From Neoceratodus forsteri (taxonomy: Eukaryota > Chordata > Ceratodontiformes > Ceratodontidae), in NCBI GenBank assembly GCA_016271365.2, contig JADMNL010000022.1, forward strand, positions 221,750,501 to 221,814,500: 64,000 bases of DNA, given 5' to 3'. This document shows, piece after piece, positions 1-9,895 of this stretch. A program made the position numbers and the translations under genes. The stretch's first letter is position 1; every line of letters begins with the position of its first letter. Under the pieces are notes generated by a model, which saw only the letters and a list, made by a program, of their open reading frames with translations, was not told where the DNA came from and searched no databases.

Positions 1-119
1 TGAATTTTGAGTTAGTGTGATATTTCATTTTCTGGAATGCAAATTCATTTTGGAATTCTTGGTTGCAGTGGGCTGGCCGCCCACTGAATTTGCAACCACC
101 AACAGTTTGGTTGCAGTCC

Positions 120-240
120 TATGTTTGGATTTCAACTGAAAACAAGATGATAGCAGCAAGGAAAAAGATTCCACATTTGTGACAAAGGATCCTGCATTTG
201 TGAAAAAGGATTCCACTTTTGTGATAAAAAGCATTTATTG
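120..240 (-). repeat. Fragment related to the composite repeat body
   Basis: The stretch with AACTGAAAACAAGATG followed by repeated short phrases of the form 'catttgtgac' resembles 31125-31215, where the minus-oriented composite carries the same order of phrases. It is diverged and short, so I read it as a broken copy. Bases 1-119 and 241-480 hold no gene. 292-430 begins with CTAGAGATG, the end motif of the MITE at 34080-34375, and may be a relic of that family. Confidence 0.45.
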
Positions 241-502
241 AGTGGGACATCTAACTGGTCCAATAGGAAATAATGAGAAATTTTGAAATATAATAACTAG
301 AGATGTACAAAGTCAGCATAATTCACTCTGCAGATTATTTTGTGACTTATACTCAGTTCACAAAGTGCAAGTCACAAAGTTCATCAAGTTGCAGAGAGCG
401 GATCAAGAGCAAAGTGTGGAATTTTGCAAGTGAAATTCCACACTTCGCAGCAAATACTACAGTGTCTACAAGTAGTGGGCGCCCTCCCCCACAGATTGCC
501 GG

Positions 503-832
503 CCAAAATGTAAAACATTTATTAAATCCTTGGGTATAGTGGTCCCCCATGCCATTCGCCACCCCAATGAAATTAAACATATTTTAAATCCCTGGTGGGT
601 CCCCCCACCCACAGATCTCTGGCCAAAATGTAAAAAAAAGTATTAAATTCCTGGGTCTAATGGTCCCTCCCACCAATCGCCATCCCCAAAGTAATACAAT
701 ATATTTTAAATCCCTGGTGGTCCATCCCCCCTCAAAATCACTGGCCACAATGTAATAAAATATATTTTAAATCCTTGGTGTCTAGTAGTCTCCCCCCACC
801 GATCGCTGATCCTAGTGTAAAAAAAAAAACAT
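503..832 (+). repeat. Tandem repeat, ~60-bp units in ~120-bp pairs (left fold-back arm)
   Basis: About 5.5 units of roughly 60 bp, each with an A/T-rich part (variants of AATATATTTTAAATCCCTGG) and a C-rich part. The phrase GGCCAAAATGTAA recurs at 503, 622 and 743, so alternating units form a ~120-bp higher-order repeat. The reverse complement of the unit appears at 1735-1875. Together they form the two arms of a fold-back element that the SINE at 836-1408 interrupts. Confidence 0.7.
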
Positions 833-835
833 ATT

Positions 836-1408
836 GCCGGCCCACCAGTGCAGTGGTTGGAATTCTGCTTGCAATGCCAGTGACCCAGAGGGCCAACTGG
901 GGGAAGAAGGATTGAGTGCCCTTAGGGCTGCTCTCCTTCTCTGGGGGGAGGGCTGGGTGCATGTCTGGCACTTGAGGGACTCCTGGCAGAAGCCATGGGA
1001 ACCACAAGTAACCAGCATCTAGTTTCAAGAGGGGTGGGGTAGACACAGGACATCATTGCACATACCTATTTCTGGGGCAGTCCAGAAAATCTCATTGGCC
1101 ACCATGGATGATGCGTGCCTGGCACCAGGCCTTAATGACTCCAGCCTCCCTGCTGACTGATTACAGCTCAGATGTACTGACGAGCAGAGAACCCTGCCCT
1201 GGGGGGCAAGCCAGGGAGGCAATGCCAGTCATTACCAGCACATTTCCCACTGGAGACAGACTCAGTCTGGACATTGGCCCCACCCTGAGAGGCAATTCAA
1301 GGGGTATCAGTTGGGGTAGGGCTTAAGAGCGAGGTAGTGGTGTGCAGGACTGAGCCGAGGGCTAGGTGGCTGGCTGTAAAAAGAAGAGAAAATTAAAATA
1401 AATAAAAA
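836..1408 (+). mobile_element. Long tRNA-derived-type SINE, copy 1
   Basis: The start resembles the SINE at 20466: a GCC-GGCCC opening, then a box-A-like GTGCAGTGGTTGG. The element runs about 570 bp and ends in an A-rich tail (1378-1408). Flanks are similar A/T-rich sequence on both sides (left ...AAAAACATATT, right AAAAATATCTT), consistent with an imperfect target-site duplication. Removing it joins the 503-832 arm to ATCTTCAATGAAATCCC, which matches the opposite arm of the fold-back element. It contains small ORFs but no recognisable protein. Confidence 0.6.
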
Positions 1409-1949
1409 TATCTTCAATGAAATCCCTGGTGTCTAATGGACTCCTCTCCCCTCCACCCCATTAAGCAGTGCCCCACCATCCCACTCCCCCTCTCCCTGAC
1501 CCCAAGCTGGCAACCTGAACAGCCCTACATGCTCCAACATGGCTGGCCATCTGATTGGCCTGGAATAAATGACTGTGTGCTTGTACAAGTACATGGTCAT
1601 TCATGCCAGGTCAGTCAGGTGGCCAGCCATGTTGGAGAGTGGAGGGCTATGCTGGTCACCCACTTGGTGTCAGAGTGGGAGGGCACTGTCTAATGGGGTG
1701 GAGGATCCACTAGACAGCAGGGATTTCATTAAGGATATTTTTTTTACATTGGGGCCAGCAATCAGTGTGTGTGTGTGGGGGGGGAACCACTAGACACCAG
1801 GGATTTAAAATATATTTTTTTACATTGGAGCTCAGGATCAGCGGAAGGGGGGACCACTGGAAATCATGGATTTGGGAGATTTGTAATCTGTAACTTCTTC
1901 TTACTTTAATTTTTTTTAAGTGCAATTTGCACTTAAGAAACCCAAAAAG

Positions 1950-2425
1950 CAAGGTGACGTTACAAATGGCGAATTGTCTTTTAATGGGACAACTTCACAA
2001 ATTGATCCATGGAGGCAAATTTGATGACTTTGCAGATAATTCGTAGGTGAAGTAAAACTTCACTGCATCTTTATTAATAACTTTGGAACGGATTAATATT
2101 TTTTCACCAAATCTTCAACATGAATGTCTGTTGCCCATGACCTCTCTACCCTAAAATTTCAGACCTAAATTATACACCATTCTTGCATAGCAGTGTGACA
2201 AAGAATTTTACAAAAAATGGTAATTTTCACATGTTTTGACACCCTGTATCACCACACCCCCTTATCTGACTGGGTTGAAACTTGCCACAGCAAGAGAACT
2301 AAAACTCTGATGGAGCATACAAATGTCCATTTGAATTGCTTGAATGGTTGCCAAGTTATTAAAGTGCAAAATTTTGCATTTAACATAAAAATGGCCATTG
2401 AACACTAACTATGGGGGTGGCATAT
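1950..2425 (-). repeat. Diverged terminal part of the composite repeat
   Basis: The phrase AAGTTATTAAAGTGCAAAATTTTG followed by TTTAACATAAAAATGG and ACACTAACTATGG at 2350-2415 matches the same order at 31535-31610 and 32870-32935. It therefore reads in the minus orientation and stops at the (TA)n tract at 2422. The plus-oriented copy starts on the other side of that tract, so the two ends face each other across the microsatellite. Confidence 0.6.
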
Positions 2426-2432
2426 ATATGTA

Positions 2433-2490
<58 letters not shown>
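2422..2490. repeat. (TA)n microsatellite with TG interruptions
   Basis: Begins ATATATATGTATGTGTGTG and continues as nearly pure TA. It lies between two inverted composite ends. Sister tracts bound the other composite copies at 8733, 27518, 31625 and 32954. Confidence 0.95.
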
Positions 2491-2492
<2 letters not shown>

Positions 2493-3234
2493 TCCGTGCT
2501 ACCGTAGTTAGGGTTGAGGAGCCATTTACATGTTAAACCCCAAATTTTTCACCTTAATAACTTTGCAATCATTCAACAGATTTGCCTGAAATTTGGTATA
2601 CAGAATCAAGACCCATACACCTTGGGATCTGCTAAGTTTCATACCGGTTGGATATACGGCTGCGGAGTTATTAAGCATGATCTGTGCATGCATTTAGTTT
2701 TTTTTTTTAATTCTATGGTCGCACCTACAGGTCGCACGGTTTACGTGACTGGTCCGAAATCTTCAGGGAAAGTGTGGCCAGGGTCCCCGATGTGCCTTTT
2801 GAAGATTTCTTGAAAAAATATTAAACGGTTCAAAAGTTATTCAAAAAATAAGTTCCCATTATAAGTCAATGGGAAAAGTAAACAAAAAGTTTGACAGTGT
2901 CGCAAATGCAGTTTTTACTTTCACAAATTGCCCTTTTACTGTCGCAGATCCACCATTTTGTTTTCAGTTGGTGATCAGAAAAATGCTTGGCATTTAAATT
3001 TGGGACCCTCTAGCAACCTAATTATTTTTGTATTCACCTAGTCGGACCCTGGTAGGAAGCTAGCCATGTCTTTATTTTGGGGTAAAACAGCCCAGAAATA
3101 TGTTTTTCAGATTTTTTGAAAAAGTACTTTCACAAAGTAGTGTCACACTCAGAAAATGTCACAAATTTTTGCGAAAGCTTTCGCAAATTGCGACAGTACT
3201 TTTCTAGGCTGTGGGAAAATGACAGCAATTCTTT

Positions 3235-3605
3235 GGCACCCCGCTGCAAAAGAACGGTTTGGAGTTTTGGGCTGAAATTTGGAGAGAATGCAGCCCACGT
3301 GTCACAGATGTGCCTTTCAGTGTTTTGTTGAAAAAATATTACATGGCAGCAAAGTTACAGTACTCCAAAGTTGACACTTTTTCCCATAGGATAACATTAC
3401 AGCGTACGACGCATTGCAGCAATCGTTTGGCGCCCCGCTGCAAAATAACGGTTTGGTCTTTTGGGCTGAAATTTGCAGGGAACACAGCCAACATCCCACA
3501 GATGTGCCTTTCAGTGGTTTGATGAAAAAATATTACAGGGAGGCAAAGTTATGGCACTCCGAACTTCTGTTTTTTTCCCATAGGATAACACTACGGCATT
3601 CGAAG
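3235..3605 (+). repeat. ~194-bp tandem subunits inside the composite
   Basis: CCGCTGCAAAA + AACGGTTTGG occurs at 3241 and again at 3435, and each is followed by GGGCTGAAATTTG, CAGATGTGCCTTTCAGTG, GAAAAAATATTACA and CCCATAGGATAACA in that order. The period is about 194 bp. A more diverged third unit (GATGTGCCTTTTGAAG, GAAAAAATATTAAACGG) lies at 2790-2870. The minus copy shows the same pair at 30500-30870. Confidence 0.75.
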
Positions 3606-3884
3606 CGCCTTTCAGGGACCGTATCTCAGAAACGGTGCGAGATATGGACTTTTAGTCAAAAAATTGCTTAGCCCCCCCCAGCAGAGACTAAGTATAAAAC
3701 TAGCCAGGAAAGTGATAATTCATATGACTTTTAAATTTTTTTTCTGTGTCGTACGGTTCCTGAGATATAAGCAATTTACTATTCCAAGTCCTCGTTTTTC
3801 TGTTCCGAGAGTCATTATTTTGCATACATTCTTTGTACTCACTGTCTTTCTCTATACAGTTTTTGGGGAAAGCCAGCCTGTGTG

Positions 3885-4115
3885 CTTACATTACTGTTAC
3901 GATTACCGTGTCCGCTTGTGGTTCCGTACCCGTTTCACTTACCATTCACGTTTACGCCACCATGTGCGTTACCCTTTGCATTTTCATTTGTGGTTGCGTT
4001 TGCATTGTTTTTAACATTTCTGTCTACAGTACTGTTTCTCTTTCTGTTTCGCTTTGTGTCACCATGCGCATTATGATTTGCGTTTGCAGGCACAATATTA
4101 CTATGTGACAAGACA
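3885..4115 (+). repeat. Hexamer-phased degenerate tract
   Basis: The strand is built from loosely repeated six-base words. On the reverse strand they read like AACGGT, AACGCA, ATGGTG and GAAACG. Homologous tracts lie at 29930-30240 and 32040-32270 on the opposite strand. Period six keeps reading frames open by chance, which explains the overlapping small ORFs here. No protein is implied. Confidence 0.55.
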
Positions 4116-4579
4116 TCATGTGGTGGGAGCGTGGGGCCCCCCGACACCGCATTACATTAGAAACATAGAAACATAGAAACATAGACTTTGACGGCAGATA
4201 AGGACTGCTAGGCCCATCTAGTCTGCCCATTTCCCTACCTACAGGATAGGCTGCAGATCCTAGTTAACCAACAGCCTATATCTTCCTGCCCTCCACAAGA
4301 ATTGCCTTATGTCTGTCCCATGCATTCTTGAATTCTCCCACAGTTTTAGACCCCACAACTTCCTCAGGAAGGCTGTTCCATGCATCCACTACCCTCTCTG
4401 TGAAATAATACTTCCTCACATTGCCCCTGAACCGCCCTCCTTCTATCTTTAAATTGTGTCCCCTTGTTCTTGCAAGTCTCTTTTTCTGAAAGATGCTACC
4501 TCTTGGACTTTGTTGATTCCTTGAGGTGCTTGAAAGTTTCTGTCATGTCCCCCTCCTTCTTTCCTCAAGGGTATACATA

Positions 4580-7140
4580 TTAAGCTCCTTTAGTCTCTCC
4601 TCATATGGCTTCTCTTGCAGACCCTGCACCATTTTAGTTGCCTCCTCTGGACTGCCTCTATCCTGTCTATGTCCTTGCAGAGATGGGGTCTCCAGAACTG
4701 GACACAGTATTCCAGATGGGGTCTCACCAACTGTCTGTACAAAGGGATAACAACTTCCTGTTTTCTGCTGCTGATGCCTCTCCTATACATCCCAGTATAC
4801 CCAGCCCTCCCTACTGCCTTCACATTGCTTGCTAACCTTAAGGTCATCTGATAATGATTACCCCCAGGTCCCTTTCCTGTTTTGTTGTTGTTACCTCCCC
4901 ACCCATTGTGTATTCTTCCCTGGGTTCTTGTTTCCCAGGTGCATTATTTTGCACTTTTTGCATTGAATCCTAGCTGCCATATGTCTGACCATTCCTCCAA
5001 CCTTGCCAAGTCCCTTTTCATCCTTTCCAGCCTCCTTGTGTATCAACCCTGTTGCAGATCTTGTGTCATCTGCAAAAGGCATACTTTTCCTTCCAGTCCT
5101 CTGCAATGTCACTGATGAAGACATTAAAAGGACTGGACCCAATCTGAACCCTGTGGTACCCACTAGTAACCGCCCTTTCTTCAGAGTGGACTCCATTTAC
5201 AATTACCTTCTGTCCTGTTGTCCAGCCAATGTTTTGCAGGCTACCACCCTGGGACCCGCCTCCCAGGCTGGTTAATTTGACTAATAATCTTTTGTGTGGG
5301 ACTGTGTCAAATGCCTTGCTAAAGTCTAGGTAGGCGATATCCACAGCCCCTCCTGGTCTACTACTTTGGTCACCCAGTCAAAGAAATCTATTAGATTCAT
5401 CTGACATGACCTTCCGCTATGAACCCATGCTGCCTTGGATCCTGTGCTCCACTGACCTCTAGGTACTCAACTATTCTTTCCTTCAGAAGTGACTCCATCA
5501 CTTTCCCTACCACAGAGGTCAGACTGACAGGTCTGTAGTTTCCTACCTCTGTCTTGGTCCCACTTTTGTGAAGGGAATCACATCCGCCTTCCTCCAGTCC
5601 TCGGGTACCACACCATCCTCCATGATTTATTAAAAAGTAGCAGTGGTTTCACTAGTTCCTTCCTTAATTCTTTTAGAATTCTGGGGTGAATTCCATCAGG
5701 ACCCATTGCTTTGTCCACCTTCAGTTTTAGAAGTTCTTGCAGAACCCTTTCTTCTGTGAAAGGACTGAGATCGACCCCCTATCAAGAGTGCTTCTGTTAA
5801 TTGGATTAGGCACTTCCCCTCCTCTTTTGAATACTGTGCAGAAATATTGAGTTCAATATTCCTGCTTTTCACTGTCCCCTCTGCCACCCACCATTCATTC
5901 TATTCAGCCTCACTATCCCTCCCTTTGTCTTTCTCGCTCGCTGATGTACCTATAAAAGGTTTTATCCCTTCTTTACTGGAGTTGGCTATCTTTACCTCAG
6001 TTTGGGCCTTTGCTATTCTGACTTCCTCCCTGCTTCTTTCTGCCTTAACTGGTACAGCTCTTTGTCCTGCTCCTTCTGTGTTTCCTTATACTTCCGAATG
6101 CTATCTTTTTCTTCCTGACTTTCACAGCCACCTCTCTTGAGAACCATAGTGGCTTTTTCTTTTGTTTTGATTTGTTCATTTGCTTCACACAAAGGCTTGT
6201 TGCCTCTGTGATGGCAGTTTTGATAATTCCCCATTGTTGGTCCACACCTCCTTCTAGCCTGTTTGCTAGTGCTTTTCTGAGGCACTCTCCCATCTTGCCA
6301 AAGTCAGCCGTCCTAAAGTCCAGTACTCTCACTTTTGTATGGCTTGGCTCTGTAGCTGAGTTTAACATGAACCACACTGTTTGGTGGTCACTTGTCCCCA
6401 GATGGCAACCCACTTCTGGATCTGAGATCCTCTCACTGCCCCCATTTGAGAGTATGAGGTCTAAGATTGCTCCCTCACAAGTGGGTTCCAAAACTAGCTG
6501 TCTAATGCCTGCCACCTGTAGGGCAAAAAGAATGGCCCTGCTCTTGGATGTGGCTGCAGCAAATGTGCTCCAGTTAACATCTGGCATATTCAGGTCTCCC
6601 ATCAACAGTATCTCCCCTTTCTCTGCCATTCTAAGAATGCCTTCCATCATATCCTTGTCCATTCCTTCCCCCTGACATGGGGGTCTGTACACAAGCCCTG
6701 TGTGGATTGTGGTGCCTTTTCCAGTCTCCAAGGTGACCCACAGTGCCTCCTCTCCTCCCTGTTTACTCTTTTGTTCAGTTGCTTTTATCCCTTCCTTTAC
6801 ATACAGAGCTACTCCTCCCTCTCTTCCCCTGCCTGTCTCTCCTGTAGGTTATGTGCCTGGTATGTTAACATCCCAGTCATGGTTCTCTGTGTGCCATGTT
6901 TCTGTGACTTTCGATATCCAGGCATCCCTCTTCCATTAAGGCCACCAGCTCAGGGAGCTTGTTGCCCAGACTACGGCATTGGTACTCATTACCCTCCATT
7001 TCCTGATGGCCTTAGCCCTTTGCCCCATCCCTGTCCTCCTTGCCTTTGTCACTTTCTCCATTTACCCTGCCCTTCTCCTATTGACACCTCCATGTTGGTG
7101 TTTGCCACACTTACTACCGTGATTGTTTGGGGGGCTAGGA
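4580..7140 (-). pseudogene. CR1 ORF2 relic (endonuclease and reverse transcriptase)
   Basis: An AP-type endonuclease followed by a reverse transcriptase, read 5'->3' from right to left. Within 6045-6731 the endonuclease shows VYRPP, GDLNMPDVNW and TSDHQTVWF, typical CR1 motifs around the active-site Asn/Asp and SDH. The RT follows with IAYLDFSKAFDTVPHKRL (near 5290-5344) and a FADDT box (near 5070-5100). The C-terminal part (4590-4847) has VRPHLEYCVQFWRPHL. Several frameshifts and stops separate these blocks, so no full protein can be made. In an active CR1 this protein nicks target DNA and copies the RNA. Confidence 0.85.
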
Positions 7141-7174
7141 TTTTCCTGCTCCTTTCCAGTGCCTCCCCCCTTGG

Positions 7175-8101
7175 CTAGTTTAAATGCTTGCCAATGAAGC
7201 ATTTAAACCTATCACCTAGGATCCTGGTTCCCCTCCTGGACAGATGTAGCCCATCATGCCAGTATAGGCTTGCATCACTCCAGGTGGACCCCCAGTCCCC
7301 AATGAAGCCAAATCCCTGAGCTCCACACCAGTTTTTCAACCACTGATTGAATCCCATGGTATGGAACACCCTAGCCTCTCCTATGCCATAGATGGGTAGC
7401 ACCTCCGAGAAGGTTACCGTGCGTGCTACTTGCCTAAGGCCCTTCCCCAATTCCACAAACTCTCCCTGCACTTCTCTAATCCCTTTCTTAGCCAGGTCAT
7501 TTGTCCCTAGGTGGAAAATGACATCCAGCTCCCTCCCCTGTGCAGCTGCTCCGGCAATCCTGAGGATTCGCTCCCTGTCCCTCCAAGCCATGGCGCCAGG
7601 CAGGCACCTTACCTACCTCTCCCCTTCCTTGCCCAGTTCTACCTTTCTAACAATGGATTCCCCCACCAGGAGTTGTTTCCTTCCCCTGCAGGGTCCCCTG
7701 CCACCCTCCTGTGGGTCTCCTTTGTGGAAGTTCCCAGCATCCTCCTTGGTCTCCACTGTGGGTGCCTCCATAGAGGAACCACACTTTGCCAGAATGGCAT
7801 AGGAATTGTGGAGAGGTACAACTGGAGGGATGCACCTCTGTTCCACCACCCTCACCCTCTCTGAGCCCACTGTGGTCCAACCGCTCCTCTTTCTTGGCAA
7901 CCTCTGAGGCAACGGCAGTGGCACTGGTGGTCCCTGGATGGAAGAGGAGATCCCACAAATCCTGGCCAACTTAGCCTGGAGATGAGCAACCTCCTCCCTC
8001 AGCCCAGAGAGGTGCCTGCAGATGGGACAACACCGCATCCTCCAGAACATCTCCCGGAAGACTGCTGCTCCACAGCCACTGCACTGCACCACTCCAATCA
8101 T
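7175..8101 (-). pseudogene. CR1 ORF1 (Zn-finger/coiled coil + SGNH esterase), one stop codon
   Basis: One frame runs from Met at 8101 to the stop near 7175, about 309 codons, broken only by a TAG at 7613-7615. The N-terminus has paired cysteines (CSGCG, CPIC) followed by a leucine-rich helix (residues ~10-55), as in CR1 ORF1 proteins. The second half is an SGNH/GDSL esterase-like domain: GESIVRK (residues ~145-150, Ser block, usually GDS), FHLGTNDL (Asn block), and WHDGLHLSRRG (Asp/His block). The CR1 ORF1 product is thought to bind RNA and membranes. The near-intact frame suggests a fairly young copy. Confidence 0.78.
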
Positions 8102-8338
8102 GTCTTATTTCTGGCCCCTTAACTGTTTGCAATCCTTACTCTTTCCTCTTTTTTTCCTCTCTCTCCTTACTTTCTGCCTGTGTGCCCTTTAAGCTCCTGA
8201 TTGTCCTGTTCTGAGACAAGAATATCCTATATTTCTCAGTAGACCACTTACTTGTTCAGAGGCAGACCTCCAGCATCTAGAGGGGGCCAGAGAGCTACTC
8301 TTACCCTTCTAGGATGGTGGGTCCTTGGTGGTTCTGTG

Positions 8339-8381
8339 ACATTCACCATTTCTCATTATCATTCTCAAAAAGAAGGGGAAT
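8339..8381 (+). repeat. Composite repeat, continuation after the CR1
   Basis: ACATTCACCATTTCTC...ATTCTCAAAAAGAAGG matches the reverse complement of 29749-29790 and 31966-32010. It directly abuts the fold-back piece at 8384, as in the other two copies. Confidence 0.85.
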
Positions 8382-8383
8382 TA

Positions 8384-8729
8384 GAGGCAAAAAACTCCAT
8401 TTAATGCATCAGTTAGGGTTGTTCCACAGTGACAAAAGCGAGGAAATTCAATGTTAGGGTTGAAACCCCCTTTGCCCCTCTCCAGCCCACCCCCCCACTG
8501 GAATCGGGGTGTGCATTGGGGTCATCATTCCTAACTGTCACCCCATTCTCCTATTCCTCAGCTTCTTTACACATGTGATGGTATGAGAGTTAGGCCGATG
8601 ATCCCCAACGCACACCCCGATTCCAGTGGGGGTGGGCTGAGGGTGCAAAGGGGTTTCAACCCCAACATCGAATTTACTCACTTTTGTCACTGTGGAGCAA
8701 CCTTACTGATGCATTAAATGAGTTTTTGC

Positions 8730-8732
<3 letters not shown>
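8384..8732. mobile_element. TA-flanked fold-back MITE, copy 1
   Basis: A 349-bp hairpin. The left end GAGGCAAAAAACTC and right end GAGTTTTTGCCTC are inverted, and pairing continues inward for about 150 bp on each side (GTTAGGGTTG..., GGTTTCAACCC, CCCCGATTCCAGTGG). TA sits at both ends (8382-8383, 8733-8734), and the right TA runs straight into (TA)n. TA duplications suggest Tc1/mariner-type mobilisation. There is no coding capacity. The centre holds CTTCTTTACACATGTGATGG. Confidence 0.82.
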
Positions 8733-8769
<37 letters not shown>

Positions 8770-8780
8770 TTATTTATTTA
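8733..8780. repeat. (TA)n then (TTTA)n microsatellite
   Basis: Starts at the TA of the fold-back end and changes to TTTATTTATTTA at 8763, which begins the next dispersed repeat. Confidence 0.95.
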
Positions 8781-8890
8781 GTTAAACATCAGTTTAGAAA
8801 CCTTTGAGCCAGAGGCTCATTTACAAAAGTACCTCATCACAAAGAGGACATCAGAACAGTAGTACAAGGGACACAGTACTTACAAACAAA

Positions 8891-8930
<40 letters not shown>

Positions 8931-9895
8931 AGAGAGATCGATATATGTGTGCAGGACCAGCAGCTTGAGCAATCCAGTGGAATGCAAGGATCTAGGCCAG
9001 GACTTGCAGGTAAGCTATAAGTGCAAATAAGAGGGGACCAGTCTTTTGATACAGTTCAGGATGAACAGGATGTATTAATATAATGGGGGACATTTGTCGC
9101 CCAAAGACTAAATAGGTTTGTTTATTCAGGAAATACCTTTTCGTTAAAGAAAACTTTATAAAATTATACCTATTGAGTCAGATGGGTAGAGGATTATTTA
9201 TGAAATACGAAAGTGGGAAATGGAAATGGAGTGAAAATGGATGATAGAAATATAAATATTATTGTTTATCTATTTATGTATGTATGTATTTAAAAGTTTA
9301 ACCAGGAAAGACATACTGAGCTGGTAATAGCTCATTTCCAGATGTGTCCTGGGGGAGAGGGGAGAAGGGAGAGGGAAGAGGGAAGAGGGAGATAACTAAA
9401 CAATATAACTACTAAGAATAGGAGGTAAAGTGCAATAATATAATAATGTAAAGTACAATAATATAATAATATGAGAAACAAAGCCATTAAAATAATAGCA
9501 AATTAAAAATGAATTCAAGTAAAAACACATTCTTATATGTAAAGAAGGGAAAAACTGTAGAAAGGCATAAACAGGGTGAAACAAGTGAGGGGGAGAATGA
9601 AAAGAAATGGTTTATAGACAGCTGCAGGCAGATCAAACTGGAAGGGGAAGGGAGGACCAAAGTTTAGGAAATCAGTAAGAAAAAGCAGATTGACCAACAG
9701 TAGATTTTCTAGATGGAATAGAGAGTGGGAAATATTATTTTGGAAAAGGTAGGAGGGAGACATTATGTTTGACTGCACAGGTGTAACCCCCTTGTTCCCA
9801 GGGGTTACAAGAATCCCAATAGAATTAGTGGTAGGCAGGGAAGGCAGCTAGTGAAAATCCAGTAAATTGTTTCACGCTGTCTCCCTCTCTCTTTT
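8764..9895 (+). repeat. Dispersed TTTA-headed repeats and purine-rich tract, no gene
   Basis: TTTATTTATTTA at 8764 leads into a phrase with AACCTTTGAGCCAGAGGCTCATTTACAAAAG. Similar TTTATTTA/TATGTATG-headed pieces start at 9265 and at 23876 (AACCAACGGTTCTTCTACAAAAG). Another (AT)n lies at 8892-8928. From 9355 to 9780 the plus strand is strongly purine-rich, like 24080-24560. TGTAACCCCC...GGGGTTACA at 9782-9810 is a 29-bp imperfect palindrome. I see no coding region. Confidence 0.5.

Larger units (their letters stand above)
430..1885. mobile_element. Fold-back element with tandem-repeat arms, interrupted by a SINE
   Basis: The centre is a long near-perfect palindrome around CTTGTACAAG (1580-1589). 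Left sequence from about 1405 to 1584 pairs with right sequence from 1585 to about 1765; for example AATGAAATCCCTGGTGTCTA at 1417 pairs with the inverse near 1710-1730. Outside the palindrome the arms are ~60-bp tandem units (503-832 left, 1735-1875 right, inverted). There is no transposase ORF. Related arm units occur at 55560-55790. The target duplication was not resolved. Confidence 0.65.
2491..4158 (+). mobile_element. Composite repeat body, plus copy, outer part
   Basis: The same 1.6-kb sequence is present in reverse complement at 29749-31622 and, with an internal deletion, at 31966-32953. The outer end carries GTTAGGGTTGAGGAGCCATT next to (TA)n. The inside has three diverged subunits with phrases such as GATGTGCCTTTCAGTG and GAAAAAATATTA, then a hexamer-phased tract. 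Many small ORFs run through it in several frames, but none resembles a protein and the copies do not conserve one, so I call it non-coding. The copy is broken at 4158 by the CR1 and resumes at 8339. Confidence 0.8.
4159..8338 (-). mobile_element. CR1-type LINE, almost full length
   Basis: A 4.18-kb minus-strand insertion in the composite repeat. The direct repeat ACATT flanks it (4154-4158 and 8339-8343), and the interrupted host sequence can be read across the gap by comparison with 29749-29790. The 3' end (left side) has the CR1-type short direct repeats, here AGAAACAT three times, next to a conserved 3'UTR ending TTATCTGCCGTCAAAGTC on the element strand. Reading inward: 3'UTR 4159-4580, ORF2 4580-7140, ORF1 7175-8101, then a short 5'UTR. 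Retaining ORF1 and the 5' region is unusual, because most CR1 copies are 5'-truncated. Confidence 0.88.

Noticed and set aside
3664..4147. Overlapping ORFs of 60-116 codons in several frames within the composite repeat.
   Set aside because: They come from the hexamer-phased composition; no frame is kept between the three copies and none has family motifs.
6172..7178. Plus-strand ORFs of 150-170 codons opposite the CR1.
   Set aside because: They are shadows of the minus-strand ORF2 and ORF1, where the conserved motifs lie.
8400..8470. TTAGGGTT motifs as interstitial telomere sequence.
   Set aside because: The motif occurs singly at fixed positions of the fold-back arms and composite end; there is no tandem TTAGGG array.
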